Part shown: positions 11,696 through 24,165 of the stretch, in pieces
Layout of the letters: the number at the start of each line of letters is the position of its first letter
Numbering within the stretch: the first letter of the stretch is position 1
NCBI GenBank assembly: GCA_029204225.1
Contig: CM055099.1
Span: 50,198,075-50,262,074, forward strand
DNA: 64,000 bases
Reading direction: 5' to 3'
Source: Diphasiastrum complanatum
Taxonomy: Eukaryota > Streptophyta > Lycopodiopsida > Lycopodiales > Lycopodiaceae
Position numbers and translations under genes: made by a program
Notes under the pieces: model-generated
Database searches by the model: none
What the model was told of the DNA's origin: nothing
The model's input: only the letters and a program-made list of their open reading frames with translations

Positions 11696-12250
11696 ATGTA
11701 TTCTTCTCTCTTCTCTCGCTTCTTAAACTCCAAATCTCTTCCCTTATTGTCTAATTGGCCCTTTCTCAATGACCGCCTTTGTCCCATTTGCCAACTGGAA
11801 GAAGAAACTTTTGAGCACCTGTGTTTCCACTGTTGGTTGTGGTCTGAGTTGGCACTGTTGCTTCACCGTTGGGGGCTCACCTTCTCTCTCGATGTTCATA
11901 CCATTCTGCTGGGCGACTCACACATACTGGATCTCTCTACTCTCAGTTTCTGGCATGTGTGCAGGACAACAATACTTTGGAATATTTGGATGGCAAGGAA
12001 TCAGCAAGTTTATGAGAGCGACGCCCTCCAACTCACGGCTGCGGCTTGTTTACGGATGGCTTTCTATTTTATGCATACTAGTTAGTTAGTTTCATACTGC
12101 CTCCGTGCGTGGTGTGGTAGAGTCCTTAATCTTTTAGCTCTACATACTGTACTTTTGGAATGCTAAGTGTCTTGGCCATGGGTTAACATCCTTTTTGTAC
12201 TTTTATATTTGTGAAAATACAATAGTATCATTAAGCCTTCAAAATAAAAA
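11696..12250 (+). pseudogene. LINE (non-LTR retrotransposon) 3' end with zf-RVT domain
   Basis: A 129-codon frame (11696-12085) carries the zinc-binding RT-associated domain found at the end of plant LINE ORF2: RLCPICQLEEETFEHLCFHC, then WLWSELALLL and TTILWNIWMARN. Cys and His residues of the finger are in place. Downstream, about 160 bases of 3' sequence run into an A-rich tail (AAAATAAAAAAAG near 12240). Everything upstream in ORF2 is absent, as expected of a 5'-truncated LINE insertion. Confidence 0.75.
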
Positions 12251-12544
12251 AAGTAAACATGAAGCTAATTATTATTATTATTATTATTATGGGCAGCAAA
12301 CATCGCCAGCAATGAGTCACCTTCCCTTTTTCTCTTGCGCACGATTTCTATTCTATATTTTTCTTCTCACTCATAATTCTTTCGTCTTTCATTCGTTCGT
12401 TCTTCATTTCTGATAGTGTTATTTGATGGTATTGCTCTTGCTTCAATTGTGATTTTTTTCAGTCTAATTAGAAATCAGTCTAAGACAAAAGGTGGGATTG
12501 GCAGTGAGAAGTAAAGGAGGGAGGTGCGAGCAGAGTGTGCTGGA

Positions 12545-15500
12545 ATGGCAGGGATATCAGCCACTGTTGCAGCTGAATGTGCCAAGGGCATTGATAAGCT
12601 ATACAGTGCAATTGCATTTTTGTTGTGGTTGGGACCTTTTCATCTCAACATTGCCTTTTTGATCCTCATTCCTTTCGGCTTGCTGTCCTCCTTCACGTTC
12701 CCCATAGTCATCACGTAAGTTTCAAATCTGATCTTTGAGGTTTGGCCTCTTATCATATAGAGCTTCATATGCTGTGATTCCTCCAATGGCATTGTTAGCT
12801 AATTAAATTTCAACAAAAAACGCAGGGGATTACTGGTTTTGGATTAAGAAAAAAAGTAAAAACTGTGGTAAATATTACTGCCAGAAGCTGATCACTTTGT
12901 TTTTCTCACAACAGACTACTAACGTTCTTAGTCTTCCTCGCTGTGATCCCCATAGAGTACAAAAGCACAGTCGGGACGCCTGTAGCCAAGTAAGATTTCT
13001 CTTTCCGTTTCTAAATCACTTGATTCAATCGAGGCTTCAGTCCTTTTTATGTGTTTTGTTTTGCAGCTGCTTCGGCTCTGTGATTTGTTGCAGTACATGT
13101 TTAACAGCTTACATCGAACCTGAGTTTGTTTAAGTGATCAGCTGGTCCTACTTTTCCAAGAGTCAAGTTTTAAGTGCCGACCAAGCTGGCTATAGTCTCC
13201 TCCGGGATCGGATGTTTTTTAATTGGATATGCAGGTTCATCTGCAAGTATGCAACAAAACATTTTCCAATCAAGGTAGTTGCAGATGATGTTGAGGCTCT
13301 CGACTCAAATCGCTCTTATGGTAATTAGCGGCCTTTGTTGTCATTTTTTTTGCTTAAATATCGACAGAAAGAGAGATCAGAGAGACAGAGAGAAAGGGGG
13401 GGTTTTCTTAAGGCGCCTTGCCATCTGTTTTGTTATCATCCTCTATCTAATATTGCAAAGCATAGTCCTTATCTTGTTACTCGAATAAAGAAGCGGTTTA
13501 TCCTAAGCTTATGTTCTCTTTTTGCAGTTGTTGTGCTGGAGCCACATTCTATCTTGCCTCTTGGGGTTTTAGCGTTTCTTGAATACAGCGATCTCTTCCC
13601 CCTCAAGAAAGTGCGAGTACTGGTTACCAGTACAGTAAGTACTCTGTCTCGTTTACCCAGATCGTTTACTCTATTGTCTGCTATTTACTTCCAGCCCAGA
13701 TGCCTTTCCCTTGCCCATGTATGCGGGTTTGTAAATTCACTAAATTTTTGTGCCAAAGGTTTCATTCCTTGTTGAAGCACAATCTTTGGATCTGAATTTT
13801 GGACTAATCAAGTTATTAACTTTTCAATGTCCATGCGAAGAAGTAATGATAAGCTGGCAACTTGATAAGAGAAGCATTTCGTAACGAAATTAAATAAATT
13901 ATTTAAGAGGCTGAAAAAAATCAGAACTGTGCTGTTTTGGGATCCCTTCACAACCAAATGTTTGATCAGAACCATTCTATTAAAAAAAACTTTCTCCTCG
14001 CAAATATCGCCTTTTATCATTTTTATGGAGGCCTTTCATATTTTGAATATACTTCAAATTTTCTGAGAGCTTAGATTGAACCGTTAGAGAAAAACGATGA
14101 AACCTTGTGAATATTCTAGGAGTACACTCTGATTTCCCTAATCTTTTTCCAAGTCTGGAGGGCCATCTTCACTCAATGACATGATCTTTGGTGGATTCTT
14201 TCTTGAACCAAATTTAGGCACTTGGAACTCCAGTCTTGCGTCACATTTGGACTTGGATGGGAGCTATGCCTGCTTCAGGGGAGGCCTTTCGAAAACTATT
14301 ATGCAGTGGGATTAGTGGTGTGATTGTTCCAGGCGGTGTACAAGAGTGCCTTTATATGCAGCGCAACCGTGAGGTCAGAATATGATAATTCAAAATGTCC
14401 ATGCAGGAGAATGTTTCAACTTATGCCCATCAGCTCTTTGATTTCTATCTGTAACGGTGCCTGGCAGGTAGTCTACCTGAAAAAAAGATTTGGATTTGTG
14501 CGCATTGCTATCCAAGAAGGCTCTCCTCTGGTGCCAGTTTTTGTTTTTGGCCAGGTATGTTATGTTGCCAGTTTTTTGTTGAAGGACTTGAAAGCTGCGA
14601 TGTCAGCAGCAATATCAATTTATGGGGCACAATTCTACAAGAGTGAATTGATGATCATGTGGAGAAAGCTATATGTAGCATTTGGCATATCTCATATATG
14701 TTGAATGTTGATCAATTAGAGTAGTATGTTAGGCTCAGGATGTTGGCAAAGCTACTGTTGCTTTAGATTTAGTGGCCAGCTTTGCCAGTTCTCTGCTCAT
14801 GTTTCTTACGGTCCAAGCTCAGAAGTACCAATATGATAATTTATCAAACTTCAAGGCTTCACTAACTGGACATGCGTGCTATTAGTTAGATTTCATAGAG
14901 ATAATAGCTGCTCATTTTGCATCTTCTGTTGTTCATGATCAGACAAAGATATATGACTATGTGAAACCAAAAGGATCAAAATGGTACAATCAACTCTCAC
15001 GAATAATAGGGTTCGCACCACTGTGGATGTGGGGAGAGTATGGGTACGTTCCTTCTTCTTTCTTGAACTGGGCCCATGAATCTCTTGCCTGATTGTTTGG
15101 ATACCTCCAAAAGAATATTTGAGGCTTCTCTGAATTAAGCATTTTGATTCTTTTCCTGTTGTCTATCAATAAGTCATCTACTTCAGAAATTGTTGAGTCA
15201 ATAATGCTGTGATTTTTTGCAGAACTATCATTCCATATAGACGTCCAATGTACGTTGCTGTGGGAAAGCCCATAGAAGTGAATCAGATAGAGGCGCCATC
15301 TCGTGAAGAGGTGGATTTTTCAAGTAGCTGAAAGTCATTCATTAGTGCAGCTAGACAATCATCTCAGAAATGGTTTGCCTTGTCCACACTATAATGATTA
15401 GTCAAAACAATCACTCTGATAACCTGACAAGTGCAATGGGTATTGCAGATTGGAGGAGTCCATGCTATTTATTTGAAGGCACTTGAGGAACTATTTGAGA

Positions 15501-15550
15501 GGCACAAAGAAGCTGCAGGATATAAAGATACTCAGCTTGATATTTATTGA
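12545..15550 (+). CDS. DGAT2: Diacylglycerol O-acyltransferase 2 (DGAT2), nine exons
   Basis: Transfers an acyl group from acyl-CoA to diacylglycerol, the last step of triacylglycerol synthesis, at the ER membrane. Coding exons read from GT-AG junctions: 12545-12714, 12915-12989, 13235-13320, 13528-13634, 14218-14373, 14468-14554, 14943-15043, 15223-15310, 15449-15550. Together they give 972 nt, 323 residues and a stop, in phase at every junction, which is normal for plant DGAT2. Family hallmarks: an N-terminal hydrophobic hairpin (about residues 20-66), HFP at 91-93 (usually YFP), the plant EPHS block at 115-118, RHIWTW at 154-159, PGGVQE at 184-189, RFGFVR at 205-210, and VPVFVFGQ at 220-227. 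The end, FERHKEAAGY, is also typical. The start is the first ATG in frame (12545). No stop or frameshift was seen, so it is likely functional. The substrate range (DGAT or MGAT) cannot be told from sequence. Confidence 0.9.
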
Positions 15551-15644
15551 GGCATATAGCTTTTCATGCATTGTACCCCTTCTTAGTTGGTTTGAACCAA
15601 ACAAGCAGATAGAATTTTTAGATCTCTTATTATGGTTGTTATTC

Positions 15645-16160
15645 CATATACCATATAGTCCATTGAGAAAATGTGTCATCAAAAAATTTGTGCAATACAT
15701 AAGCTGATGTGACTTAAATCAATTGTTTCAGTATGAGTTACTTGAAGAAAAACGAGAATGATGGAATAGAAACAAGAATGCTGTGGTACACCACAAGAGG
15801 CCTTGCTTTAATTGTCTTGTGGTGTTTTGAGATTTAGTAAATGTTTGAAATGACAAATTTCAGAGTAGGCTTGGATGAAAATTAGTCATATACCACATAG
15901 TCCATTGAGAAAACGTGACATCCAAAAATTGTGCAATACATAAGCGGATGCGACTCGAATCACTTGTTTCAGTATAAAATCATGTCTGTGTGAGATTGTG
16001 AAAGTGATATTCTTGAGATGAGTTTCTTGTAGAAAAACGAGAATGATGGAAATAGAAACAAGAAAGTTGTGGTACACCACAAAGGCCTTGCCATAATTTT
16101 GGTGTTTTTGAGATTTACTGAAATGAGAAATGTCATTGAGTAAGATCAGATGAAATTAGT
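15645..16160 (+). repeat. Imperfect tandem duplication downstream of DGAT2
   Basis: About 240 bp (15645-15886) is repeated at 15887-16160. Shared blocks include CATAGTCCATTGAGAAAA, TGTGCAATACATAAGC and GAAAAACGAGAATGATGG. The second copy has about 40 extra bases in the middle. It starts about 95 bp after the DGAT2 stop, so the first copy may belong to the 3' UTR. Confidence 0.8.
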
Positions 16161-16597
16161 GATTTTGTGAACACAATGGTCCTAGAAATGTTGTCATGGT
16201 TGAAATGTTGTTTTTCTCTCTTTGAATTTTATTTGTTAATGTTTTTTAAACAAGAAATCAAGGTCTATTTTTCTGTACACTAATTTATGATTTCAATGAT
16301 GGGAGACAGGGATTGAAGGCAATAGCCACAATCTTTATTATTGAGTAATTATAATCTCACAATGAGTATTCATATAAATGTACTTGCAATATTTGGTGGT
16401 TTGAAGTTTTTGACAATTGCAATCATGATTTAAAGATAAATGTTAATATTCTTAGATTGAGCATCCACAATTTCACAATCAATATCCACAACATATCCCA
16501 CATTCTTACAACTAAATAGATGGTAATTGTTGGTATCTGTAACACAGAACACTGATGACATGCTTTTCTCTCAAAGGATTAGAAAAAAATGAATGCA

Positions 16598-16763
16598 CCT
16601 TCTTTGCGAGGATGATAATAAAGCGTGATACAACTACATGTAGTTATTCTAATAGGAAGATCTAATATATAAACAACATTTCCTTCTTTGCGAGGATGAT
16701 TATAAAGCGTGATACAAGTACATGTAGTTATTCTAATAGGAAGATCTAATATATAAACAACTT
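16598..16763 (+). repeat. 84-bp tandem duplication
   Basis: Two adjacent copies beginning CCTTCTTTGCGAGGATGAT (16598 and 16682), with only a few base differences. Each contains the palindromic ACATGTAGT block. No coding potential. Confidence 0.85.
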
Positions 16764-17216
16764 CTTAGTGCAAATCACATATAGATGAGATTGGTCAACT
16801 TCTGGATGATTTTTGTGATCATTCAAGCAATAAATGACATGTACTCACGATTTGCCACAGGTCTAGGCACCCTACCTACGACTATTCAAAAGCTTATAAC
16901 TTTTGATTGGCTTATCCAACTGTCATGATTCAAATTGCATCAGATTCTACCATTTTTAGCTTTCTAGTGGGCCAATTTGTATGAAATCTGGATCTAAGGT
17001 GAGAGAGAACCACCAAACTGAAAATGGGCAGATTTCACACGTGCCTGCACCTGAAATTCCGTACAGTACCTGATCTGGACCATTCAAAGTGGTTTGAAGC
17101 TCTAAAGCACCAGAAAACTGCAAACTAGCTAGAAAGTAGAATCTAGACAATTCCTAGCTTGAAATCTGATCAAATTTGCAAACTTTTTATTAGATTTGCT
17201 TGTAAATCTTAGGTAG

Positions 17217-17900
17217 GCTCTGATACCATGTTGAATTCACACGTGTGGGACGCCCTACACTTGTACTTTTGATCTCCTAAGCCCAATAATACCATAAAGA
17301 TCAAACCAGCATTGATTGACAATAGGAAAGCTGATCATACAAGAAATATTATTGTGTTACAAGCAAGATCTGTCAACAAAACATGAAACTAAGTACAATA
17401 AATGCCTCAACTCGGCTAGAGAGAGAATATGAAAGTACAAACTCGAGTAGAGAGAGAGGACACAAAGAGCTTAGTCTCAAAATTTCAATTACACACAAAT
17501 TTCATCATCTTCTCAATGAGAGTACATCACATATATATAGATCCATGGACTCTCCTCTTATTTTGAGTTGAATTGGAGTTATGAATCCACCTCTCAAGCT
17601 ATCTAGACTTATTCAAGCCACCTCAATATGTCTAATTGTGCCGCCTGGTATTTTCATGCATTAAATGTGGCATGCAAAGTACAAATGGCACCTGACACTG
17701 TTGCCGAACTTCGTGTATTTCTGCAAGTTGTTTAAAAACACTTGTAATTCTACAGATTGGAAAAACACGGGAAAATCTGAACTGGATAAACAATGGATGA
17801 AGATTAAAACCGATTCGTCGATTAGTAAGAAGGAGAATAATCCAACACTTCCAACAAGAATCTCCATAACTTTGCCAAATTTCAACCAAATTGGATGAAA
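17217..17900 (-). mobile_element. LTR-retrotransposon end with primer-binding site, minus strand
   Basis: GCTCTGATACCA at 17217-17228 is the complement of the tRNA-Met primer-binding site TGGTATCAGAGC. It abuts TGTTGAATTC at 17229, the expected LTR terminus on the minus strand. Within the putative LTR, ATATATATAG near 17530 gives a minus-strand TATA box. The outer LTR boundary was not found. The leader lies to the left (16770-17216), and no gag was recognised there. Confidence 0.6.
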
Positions 17901-18520
17901 CTTGCTAAAATAAAAGCTAAGACATAGCTATTCTAATCCACAACCTCATATATGACATATTTGACAAAACTACAACCAAAAATAGAGAAAAATAGACAAC
18001 AACACCTTAGCTATTTAACTTTGGAGCGATTTCACTAAAATGGCCATAACTTTCACATATCAACTCCAAATCAAGAAAAAATTGTACCTCCTAAAAGCTA
18101 AATCAAGGGATGTTGCTCTTAAATAAGAAATCATTGCCCCCCCCCCCCCCCCCCCCCCACAATGGATGAAGATTAAAACCGATTCGTCGATTAGTAAGAA
18201 GGAGAATAATCCAACACTTCCAACAAGAATCTCCATAACTTTGCCAAATTTCAACCAAATTGGATGAAACTTGCTAAAATAAAAGCTAAGACATAGCTAT
18301 TCTAATCCACAACCTCATATATGACATATTTGACAAAACTACAACCAAAAATAGAGAAAAATAGACAACAACACCTTAGCTATTTAACTTTGGAGCGATT
18401 TCACTAAAATGGCCATAACTTTCACATATCAACTCCAAATCAAGAAAAAATTGTACCTCCTAAAAGCTAAATCAAGGGATGTTGCTCTTAAATAAGAAAT
18501 CATTGCCCCCCCCCCCCCCC
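17790..18520 (+). repeat. 369-bp tandem duplication, copies apparently identical
   Basis: The unit starting ACAATGGATGAAGATT at 17790 recurs at 18159. I saw no substitution between the copies over about 347 bp. They differ in the poly-C run that ends each unit: 22 C at 18137-18158, 15 C at 18506-18520. Short ORFs here are incidental. Confidence 0.85.
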
Positions 18521-20463
18521 TTCCCTTTCCCCTTTTTCTCTTTCCAAAAAAAAAGAAAAAAGCAATCCAAAAATTGAAAAATCCAGAAAACTAACCAAGT
18601 AGTCACTAAAATCTCTACCAAAACTTCAAGAGAATCACCAAATGGAAAAAAGATTTAATACTTTGAAACCAAAACTGTCATTTGCCAATTAGAGCTTTCT
18701 AAGATGTTTTTCATTCATAATCATCAAATTAGCATGGTAAAACAAGAATACAAGAAACTAGTCAATAAATCAAGAAACTAGATAAATTAGAAGAAGCTTC
18801 ACCAAATATGGCAAAGAAAAGTTCCATCAAATTATTACTCATTACATTATGGCCTTAAGCTAGATTATGATCAAACTCTCATGTGAAGGAATTGGCCAAT
18901 GAACCACCATAAAGCAAAAGACATAGCTCTCAAGAAGAGAAGTTCCTAAATCTCGTAAAAGAATGTTCAAATTAGTGAATGTAGAATAGTCTCTAAATTT
19001 AGCACAAGTTTAGCTAATTATAGTGGCTCTTTGTGCCTCTAACATGAGTTTGCGACCTAATTAGGCCCTTCTGACCACTCTACAAATCCCGCCATTAACA
19101 AAGATAATGTAGGTGCTTGTGCCCTCTTAACTACATTATAAAACTAATTTTATTCTAATTTTAAACTGTGGCTATATTTAGTATTATTTATTATTGAGCA
19201 CATGGGTCAATCTGATATTAGATATTTTGACATTGAGCACAAAACATCACTAGACAATAGAAGAAATATTTTAGTAAAAGCTTACTAAAAATGACTTGAA
19301 AAGGAAGACAACAATTGTATGTGCATTACATGAGGATGCACCATGAGGATGGAGTTGAGAACCTTGGAAATCAATGGAGGCAGGTACAAGCTAATGCCAA
19401 GTTCAACTTCACCTGCATGGTGGAATTGTTTTTGGTCACTACAAAGGTTTGGATGGAGATTCAAGGGGTTGTACACTCATATTCATCCTTTCTACTTCAA
19501 ATTTGATAGAGACCATGTATTCTCTTTATATAGAGAAATGGAATTTGATAAGACTTTGTACTATCTTAGTAATATTGTGGAGTTAAAAAAGTCGTGGTTT
19601 TCTTTGTGACAAATCAATGATAAAGATTTTCAAAAATTAAAATGTTATCTTTGCTATTGCAAATCAAGTCATGCAAAATTTTAGTATGACGCATTGGCAA
19701 AGAAAGATTTCTAGTCAAACTTGACAACTAAAGTTTTTGGCATATATTTTGGAGGATTATCAATAACCTAAGATATGTTTTATGTTAAGATCATAAAAGC
19801 AGAGCACAAAGGAGATGTTTTTCTCACCTACTTTCTCTCATGTTTGTGTTTAGTAAAATTGATTATTGTTGCTATTTTCAGTCTCTTTGCACTTTTAGAC
19901 TATGAGATACTTTTAGTTTTGCTTTGAAAACGTTGATGCCCCTTTGAATAGAGACATTGCAAGGGAAAAAACAAGGGAATAGCTTTCTTCAACATATCTT
20001 CATAGGACCGTTGGCTAAAAGCCCCTCTAAGTCAATGTTTTGAGGAATCCTAGCATTTTGCAATGGCTTATAGAAAAGCCATGATAATACAATCTTAAGA
20101 ATTATTGATAGAACACATCGAAACATATGTGGCATACCATACGAAAGCATCCGATGGGCTCTAAAGGGACACCACTAGTAGGTCATGCTATGACTTTAAA
20201 CCCCTCACCATTGAAAACAAATCATAGGTAGTTAGATCATGCCACATGGCATTGCTCTCATCACTTAATGTTGTTTCCAATGAAAATATCACTTCTGTCT
20301 AACTTGTGTGTGGGCTGGCCTAAACCATGTAGTGCCATAATCCATTAAGCCCATCCATGGCACTTACATGCTTTTATGCATATGCACAGGCACAGCCCTT
20401 TGAACTGGACAGAGAAGGGGACATAGAATTAAGTGTTGGGGTGTGACAATTTAAAGCAAGGAA
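18521..20463. other. No gene recognised
   Basis: AT-rich DNA. Short open frames near 19315-19609 have no recognisable motif. The last 300 bases would hold the promoter of the transporter gene, but no definite TATA box was assigned. Confidence 0.5.
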
Positions 20464-22251
20464 ATGGGCTCGATGGGTTTCATGGCAGACTTTCGAACTG
20501 CTGCGAACAGGATTGCCAGAAGCAGATGGATGATGCTGGTAGCAGCTTTCCTTTTCATGTCAAGTATTGGGGCTTTCTATTCCTTTGGTGTCTACTCTCA
20601 GTTCATGAAAATAACTCTGAATTACAATCAGCAGACTCTGGATACAATCGCATTTTTTTCATCCTTATATCTGGGAATTATCCCTGGGCTGATCAATGAC
20701 TACTTAGGGGCATCGTCGGCCATTTTAGCAGGCTCAGGGTTGAACATTTTTGGGTTTCTCATGATTTGGCTGGCTATCACAAAAATAATCCCTCGCCCTC
20801 AGATCTGGCAGATGTGTTTCTACCATCTTGCAGGAGCTAATTCTGGGGCATTTGTCAGCACTGCTGTTCTTACAACATCTGTAAAGAATTTCTCGGCCAG
20901 CAGAGGGATGGTAATCGGATTATTGAAGGGCTATCTTGGGTTGAGCGGGGCTCTGCTTACGCAAATCTACCTGGCAATTTATGGAAATAACCCAAGCGCC
21001 TATGTCCTTCTAGCTACTTGGCTTCCAGCCGCCGTGTATCTACTACTCATGGTTTTCATCCGCCCCTTGCCTCAACATAGGGGTGAGAATGAGACGCAAA
21101 AGCTTTATTTGTTTTTGGGTGCAGCCGTTCTTCTGGCTGCATATATGATGGTGGTAAATCTCGTGCAAAATTTTGAGAATGTGAGTCATATAGATAACGA
21201 AATTATTGCTGCTGTCATGATTGTCATACTGTTTCTACCATTAATTGTGGTCTTCCGATCCGATCTGTCACCCCAAAGCCTTGAGAGGGAGCAAAATGAA
21301 GACGAGGAGAGTGTAGAAGGCACTGGGGGTGGAAATTCAGAACCCTCCTTGCAGGAAGACAGCCATTCTGTTAGTTCCCACACCCCATTACTGCCTGAGA
21401 TAAGTTCAGAAGACCAAACTTCCAACAATCCACGTGGGGAAGTGTCATGTCGTTCTATGCGAAGGTATTTTAAATTAGACGACTTTCTGACAGGACTGAG
21501 AAATCAGCCGAGCAGAGGCGATGATTACACGATTTTACAAGCTCTGCTAAGTTTAGATATATGGATCCTTTTTGTAGCTTTAACCTGTGGTTTCGGCGCT
21601 GGAGTGACGGTGATCCAAAATATAGGGCAAATTGGCTCCTCTCTGGGTTATTCGCAGCTTCATGTGACGACAGCAGTATCCCTACTTAATATCTGGGGTT
21701 TCATTGGTCGAGTTGGATTCGGCTTTGCTTCAGAGCTTTTTCTTCAGAGAAAAGGTGTCCCCAGGCCACTGTTCTTCGCAGTGATACTAGCTACCTTATG
21801 CGCAGGCCAACTAATCTTTGCTTTCAATCTTCCTGGCGCATTTTATGTGGGATCTATGGTGGTGGGAATGTGCTACGGAGCTCAATGGCCTGTTATGACA
21901 GCTATGGTATCTGAGATCTTTGGTTTGAAATTCTTTGGAACCTTTTACAATTTCGCAATTCTGGCAAGTCCTCTTGGATCTTATATTCTATCAGTGCGTG
22001 TGGCTGGGTATCTATATGACCGTGAAGCTAATAAGCAGCATGCCGTGCATGCCATTTTCCACAAAAGAGCTGCATCAATCCTTGTACAATCTACACAAAA
22101 ATCAGCCCTTCTTTGCTATGGAGTTCAATGCTACCGACTTTCCTTTTTCATCATGGCGACTTTCAGCATGTTTGCTTGTTTTCTCAGCTTGATCTTAACT
22201 GCGAGAACACGTGGATTTTACAAAAAGCAGATATTAATTTATAACAAGTGA
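20464..22251 (+). CDS. Nodulin-like / NFD4-type major facilitator transporter
   Basis: A complete 595-residue membrane protein in one uninterrupted frame. The N-terminal half (about residues 10-255) matches the plant nodulin-like domain: WMMLVAAFLFMSSIGAFYSFG, the LGIIPGLINDYLG block, and a second bundle with QMCFYHLAGANSGAF and GMVIGLLKGYLGLSGA. A hydrophilic acidic loop (about 275-340) separates it from a C-terminal MFS half that starts DIWILFVALTCGFGAG and includes NIWGFIGRVGFG and GAQWPVMTAM. The terminal helix ends in LSLILTARTRGFY. About 12 membrane segments are expected. Family members are called NUCLEAR FUSION DEFECTIVE 4-like; the transported substrate is generally unknown. No stop, frameshift or missing segment was seen. 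A decayed partial copy lies at 36530-36967. Confidence 0.9.
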   Translation: MGSMGFMADFRTAANRIARSRWMMLVAAFLFMSSIGAFYSFGVYSQFMKITLNYNQQTLDTIAFFSSLYLGIIPGLINDYLGASSAILAGSGLNIFGFLMIWLAITKIIPRPQIWQMCFYHLAGANSGAFVSTAVLTTSVKNFSASRGMVIGLLKGYLGLSGALLTQIYLAIYGNNPSAYVLLATWLPAAVYLLLMVFIRPLPQHRGENETQKLYLFLGAAVLLAAYMMVVNLVQNFENVSHIDNEIIAAVMIVILFLPLIVVFRSDLSPQSLEREQNEDEESVEGTGGGNSEPSLQEDSHSVSSHTPLLPEISSEDQTSNNPRGEVSCRSMRRYFKLDDFLTGLRNQPSRGDDYTILQALLSLDIWILFVALTCGFGAGVTVIQNIGQIGSSLGYSQLHVTTAVSLLNIWGFIGRVGFGFASELFLQRKGVPRPLFFAVILATLCAGQLIFAFNLPGAFYVGSMVVGMCYGAQWPVMTAMVSEIFGLKFFGTFYNFAILASPLGSYILSVRVAGYLYDREANKQHAVHAIFHKRAASILVQSTQKSALLCYGVQCYRLSFFIMATFSMFACFLSLILTARTRGFYKKQILIYNK

Positions 22252-23280
22252 ATTAGCAAGCCGAAGAGAAAAGTAAACCTTGCTGCAACTTGCAAGCATA
22301 TCTGTGCCTTCTACCAGTCTCTGGCCTAACGTGAAAGCAAAGCATATATTTAGACTGTCTTTTTGACCTCTAGTATGAGACGCTAGAGCTCATTTCTGAG
22401 GCCAGATTATGATAGTTTGCTAGAAGTTGGGAGTTTTACAGCAAAACAAGTACATTGACTCCTGCAGGTGCATAACTTTACCGAGCTTACTGTAAGAACC
22501 GAGGTTTGAGCGGTGAGTGCCTCCTGGAATGCCCACTTTCACATCAATGATGATAAACACCCGTAGCTCCTAGCATCTGCCATTAACCTTCTGAATGTTG
22601 GAATTCCACAAACACCAACAAGAAGCATGAAAGGTAGCCATAAGACTCACATTTGTTGGCGATTGCAAATGCTGCTATTCGAGTACAGAATACTATCTCG
22701 CAGCTCACAAATTGTAGTCAATATTTTCTGTGTACATCTGGCTCAATATAGACACGTTGTATAGATAAACCATCAGGATTATCATTCCTTTGTGAATCAG
22801 ACATGCTTGTCACAGTGTTTTCAAGATAAATGCAGTACTTCTATTATATACTGTTGCGTATCCATTTCAGAACTGTCATTCATATGTGATTATGTTATTT
22901 TTTGAAGAATTGGGTGCTGAGTCTTAAGGATTCACAGTGATGTTCACACTGAATCCAGACTGCAGTTGGAAGTTAATGCCGACTTTATGATGTGGGCTTG
23001 CAAAATTAATAGGTAAAAAATAAGCTTGTGGGTATGGGAATCACTACACTTTAGAAATCCCATTACTATGCACAACTTTCCTCTAGTTGGGTGATGAAGA
23101 TCATGTCGTTGGGGAAAATAAGGAATGGCTTATTGAGTGTATCGATGGAGATTGTGCATGCTCTCAGATATACTCATGACTCCACACATTCTAATTTGGT
23201 TGGACATGCTTTCTTCACACCCCAAAGCTTCACGTTTAACTCACTATAAACAAGTGTGTGCAAAACCATCTTTTGCTTGC
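22252..23280. other. No gene recognised
   Basis: The 3' flank of the transporter gene: AT-rich, with no coding frame of note. Confidence 0.5.
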
Positions 23281-23289
23281 TTACCTTAA

Positions 23290-24165
23290 ATATGGAGTTT
23301 TTAGCAGACATAGTCATTTTCAAATGTCATGTGGGAGCTAGCCCCCCTATTAATCCACCATGACTCCCTTGAGTTGCTCTTGCTTTTTGGTGAAGATGTA
23401 GATGCCATCAAGAATGATTCTTTTTCATCCTCCTCTTCATGTGCAAGGTTTTCTTGTTTGCTCTTCTCTTGTGCATTTTGCTTCTTGTAGCATTCGGATG
23501 CAAAATGACCCTTCTTTCCACAAAATAAGCATTTTAGCTTAGACTTGTCTATCTTCCCCTTTGAACTTGATGCTTGATCGTCCTCCTTGGACTCCTTGAT
23601 TTGATTCTTCTTGACTTGCCTTTGAATGAGAAGTTGGCTTTCCATCATGCAAGGATGTGGAACTCATCCTACTCTTGACATGTAGGATCCTACACTCCTC
23701 GGCCACAAGCACACTATGTGGCTTGCCAATAGAAGGTAACAATTCATGGATGGCAAAGCTTTGAACCAAATTGGAGAACTCATCTCCTAGGCCATGGAGA
23801 ATCTCTTGTACAAGTTCATTATCAAGAATCTTCTCTCCTATAGAAGCAAGTTTTTTGTTGAAATACTTGATCCTTAGCACATATTCTTGTGCACTTTCAC
23901 CACTTCTCCTCATGCTTTGAAAGACTTGGTTTCTTAGCATAAGCACTCTTGAAGTGTTGTTGGATTCATATATAGCTTTTAAAGAATCCCAAGCTTCTTT
24001 GGTCGATGTACAAGAGGCTACTTCCTTCAAAAGGTCATTACTACCATTCATTTTGATGCAATAAAGTGCTACTGCTGCCGCCTTCTTGTATTTGACCAAC
24101 TCTTGTCCTCCAATGTAAAGAATTGCCAAAATTTGGCAAATCTAGCTTGATCAAAATCCATGAAG
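23290..24165 (-). pseudogene. Ty1/copia gag-protease remnant
   Basis: Minus-strand gag of the UBN2/copia type: TKEAWDSLKAIYESN, LRNQVFQSMR and LASIGEKILDNELV in a frame from about 24129 to 23541. After a frame change near 23640 comes the zinc knuckle CLFCGKKGHFASEC and the start of the protease. There the active-site block reads WWINRGASSHMT, where copia proteases have an Asp-Ser-Gly triad, so both the Asp and the Ser are replaced. An ATG reading MDFDQARFAKF near 24160 lies one frame off, a further lesion. The element stops at about 23290 with no integrase or RT. Confidence 0.85.
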
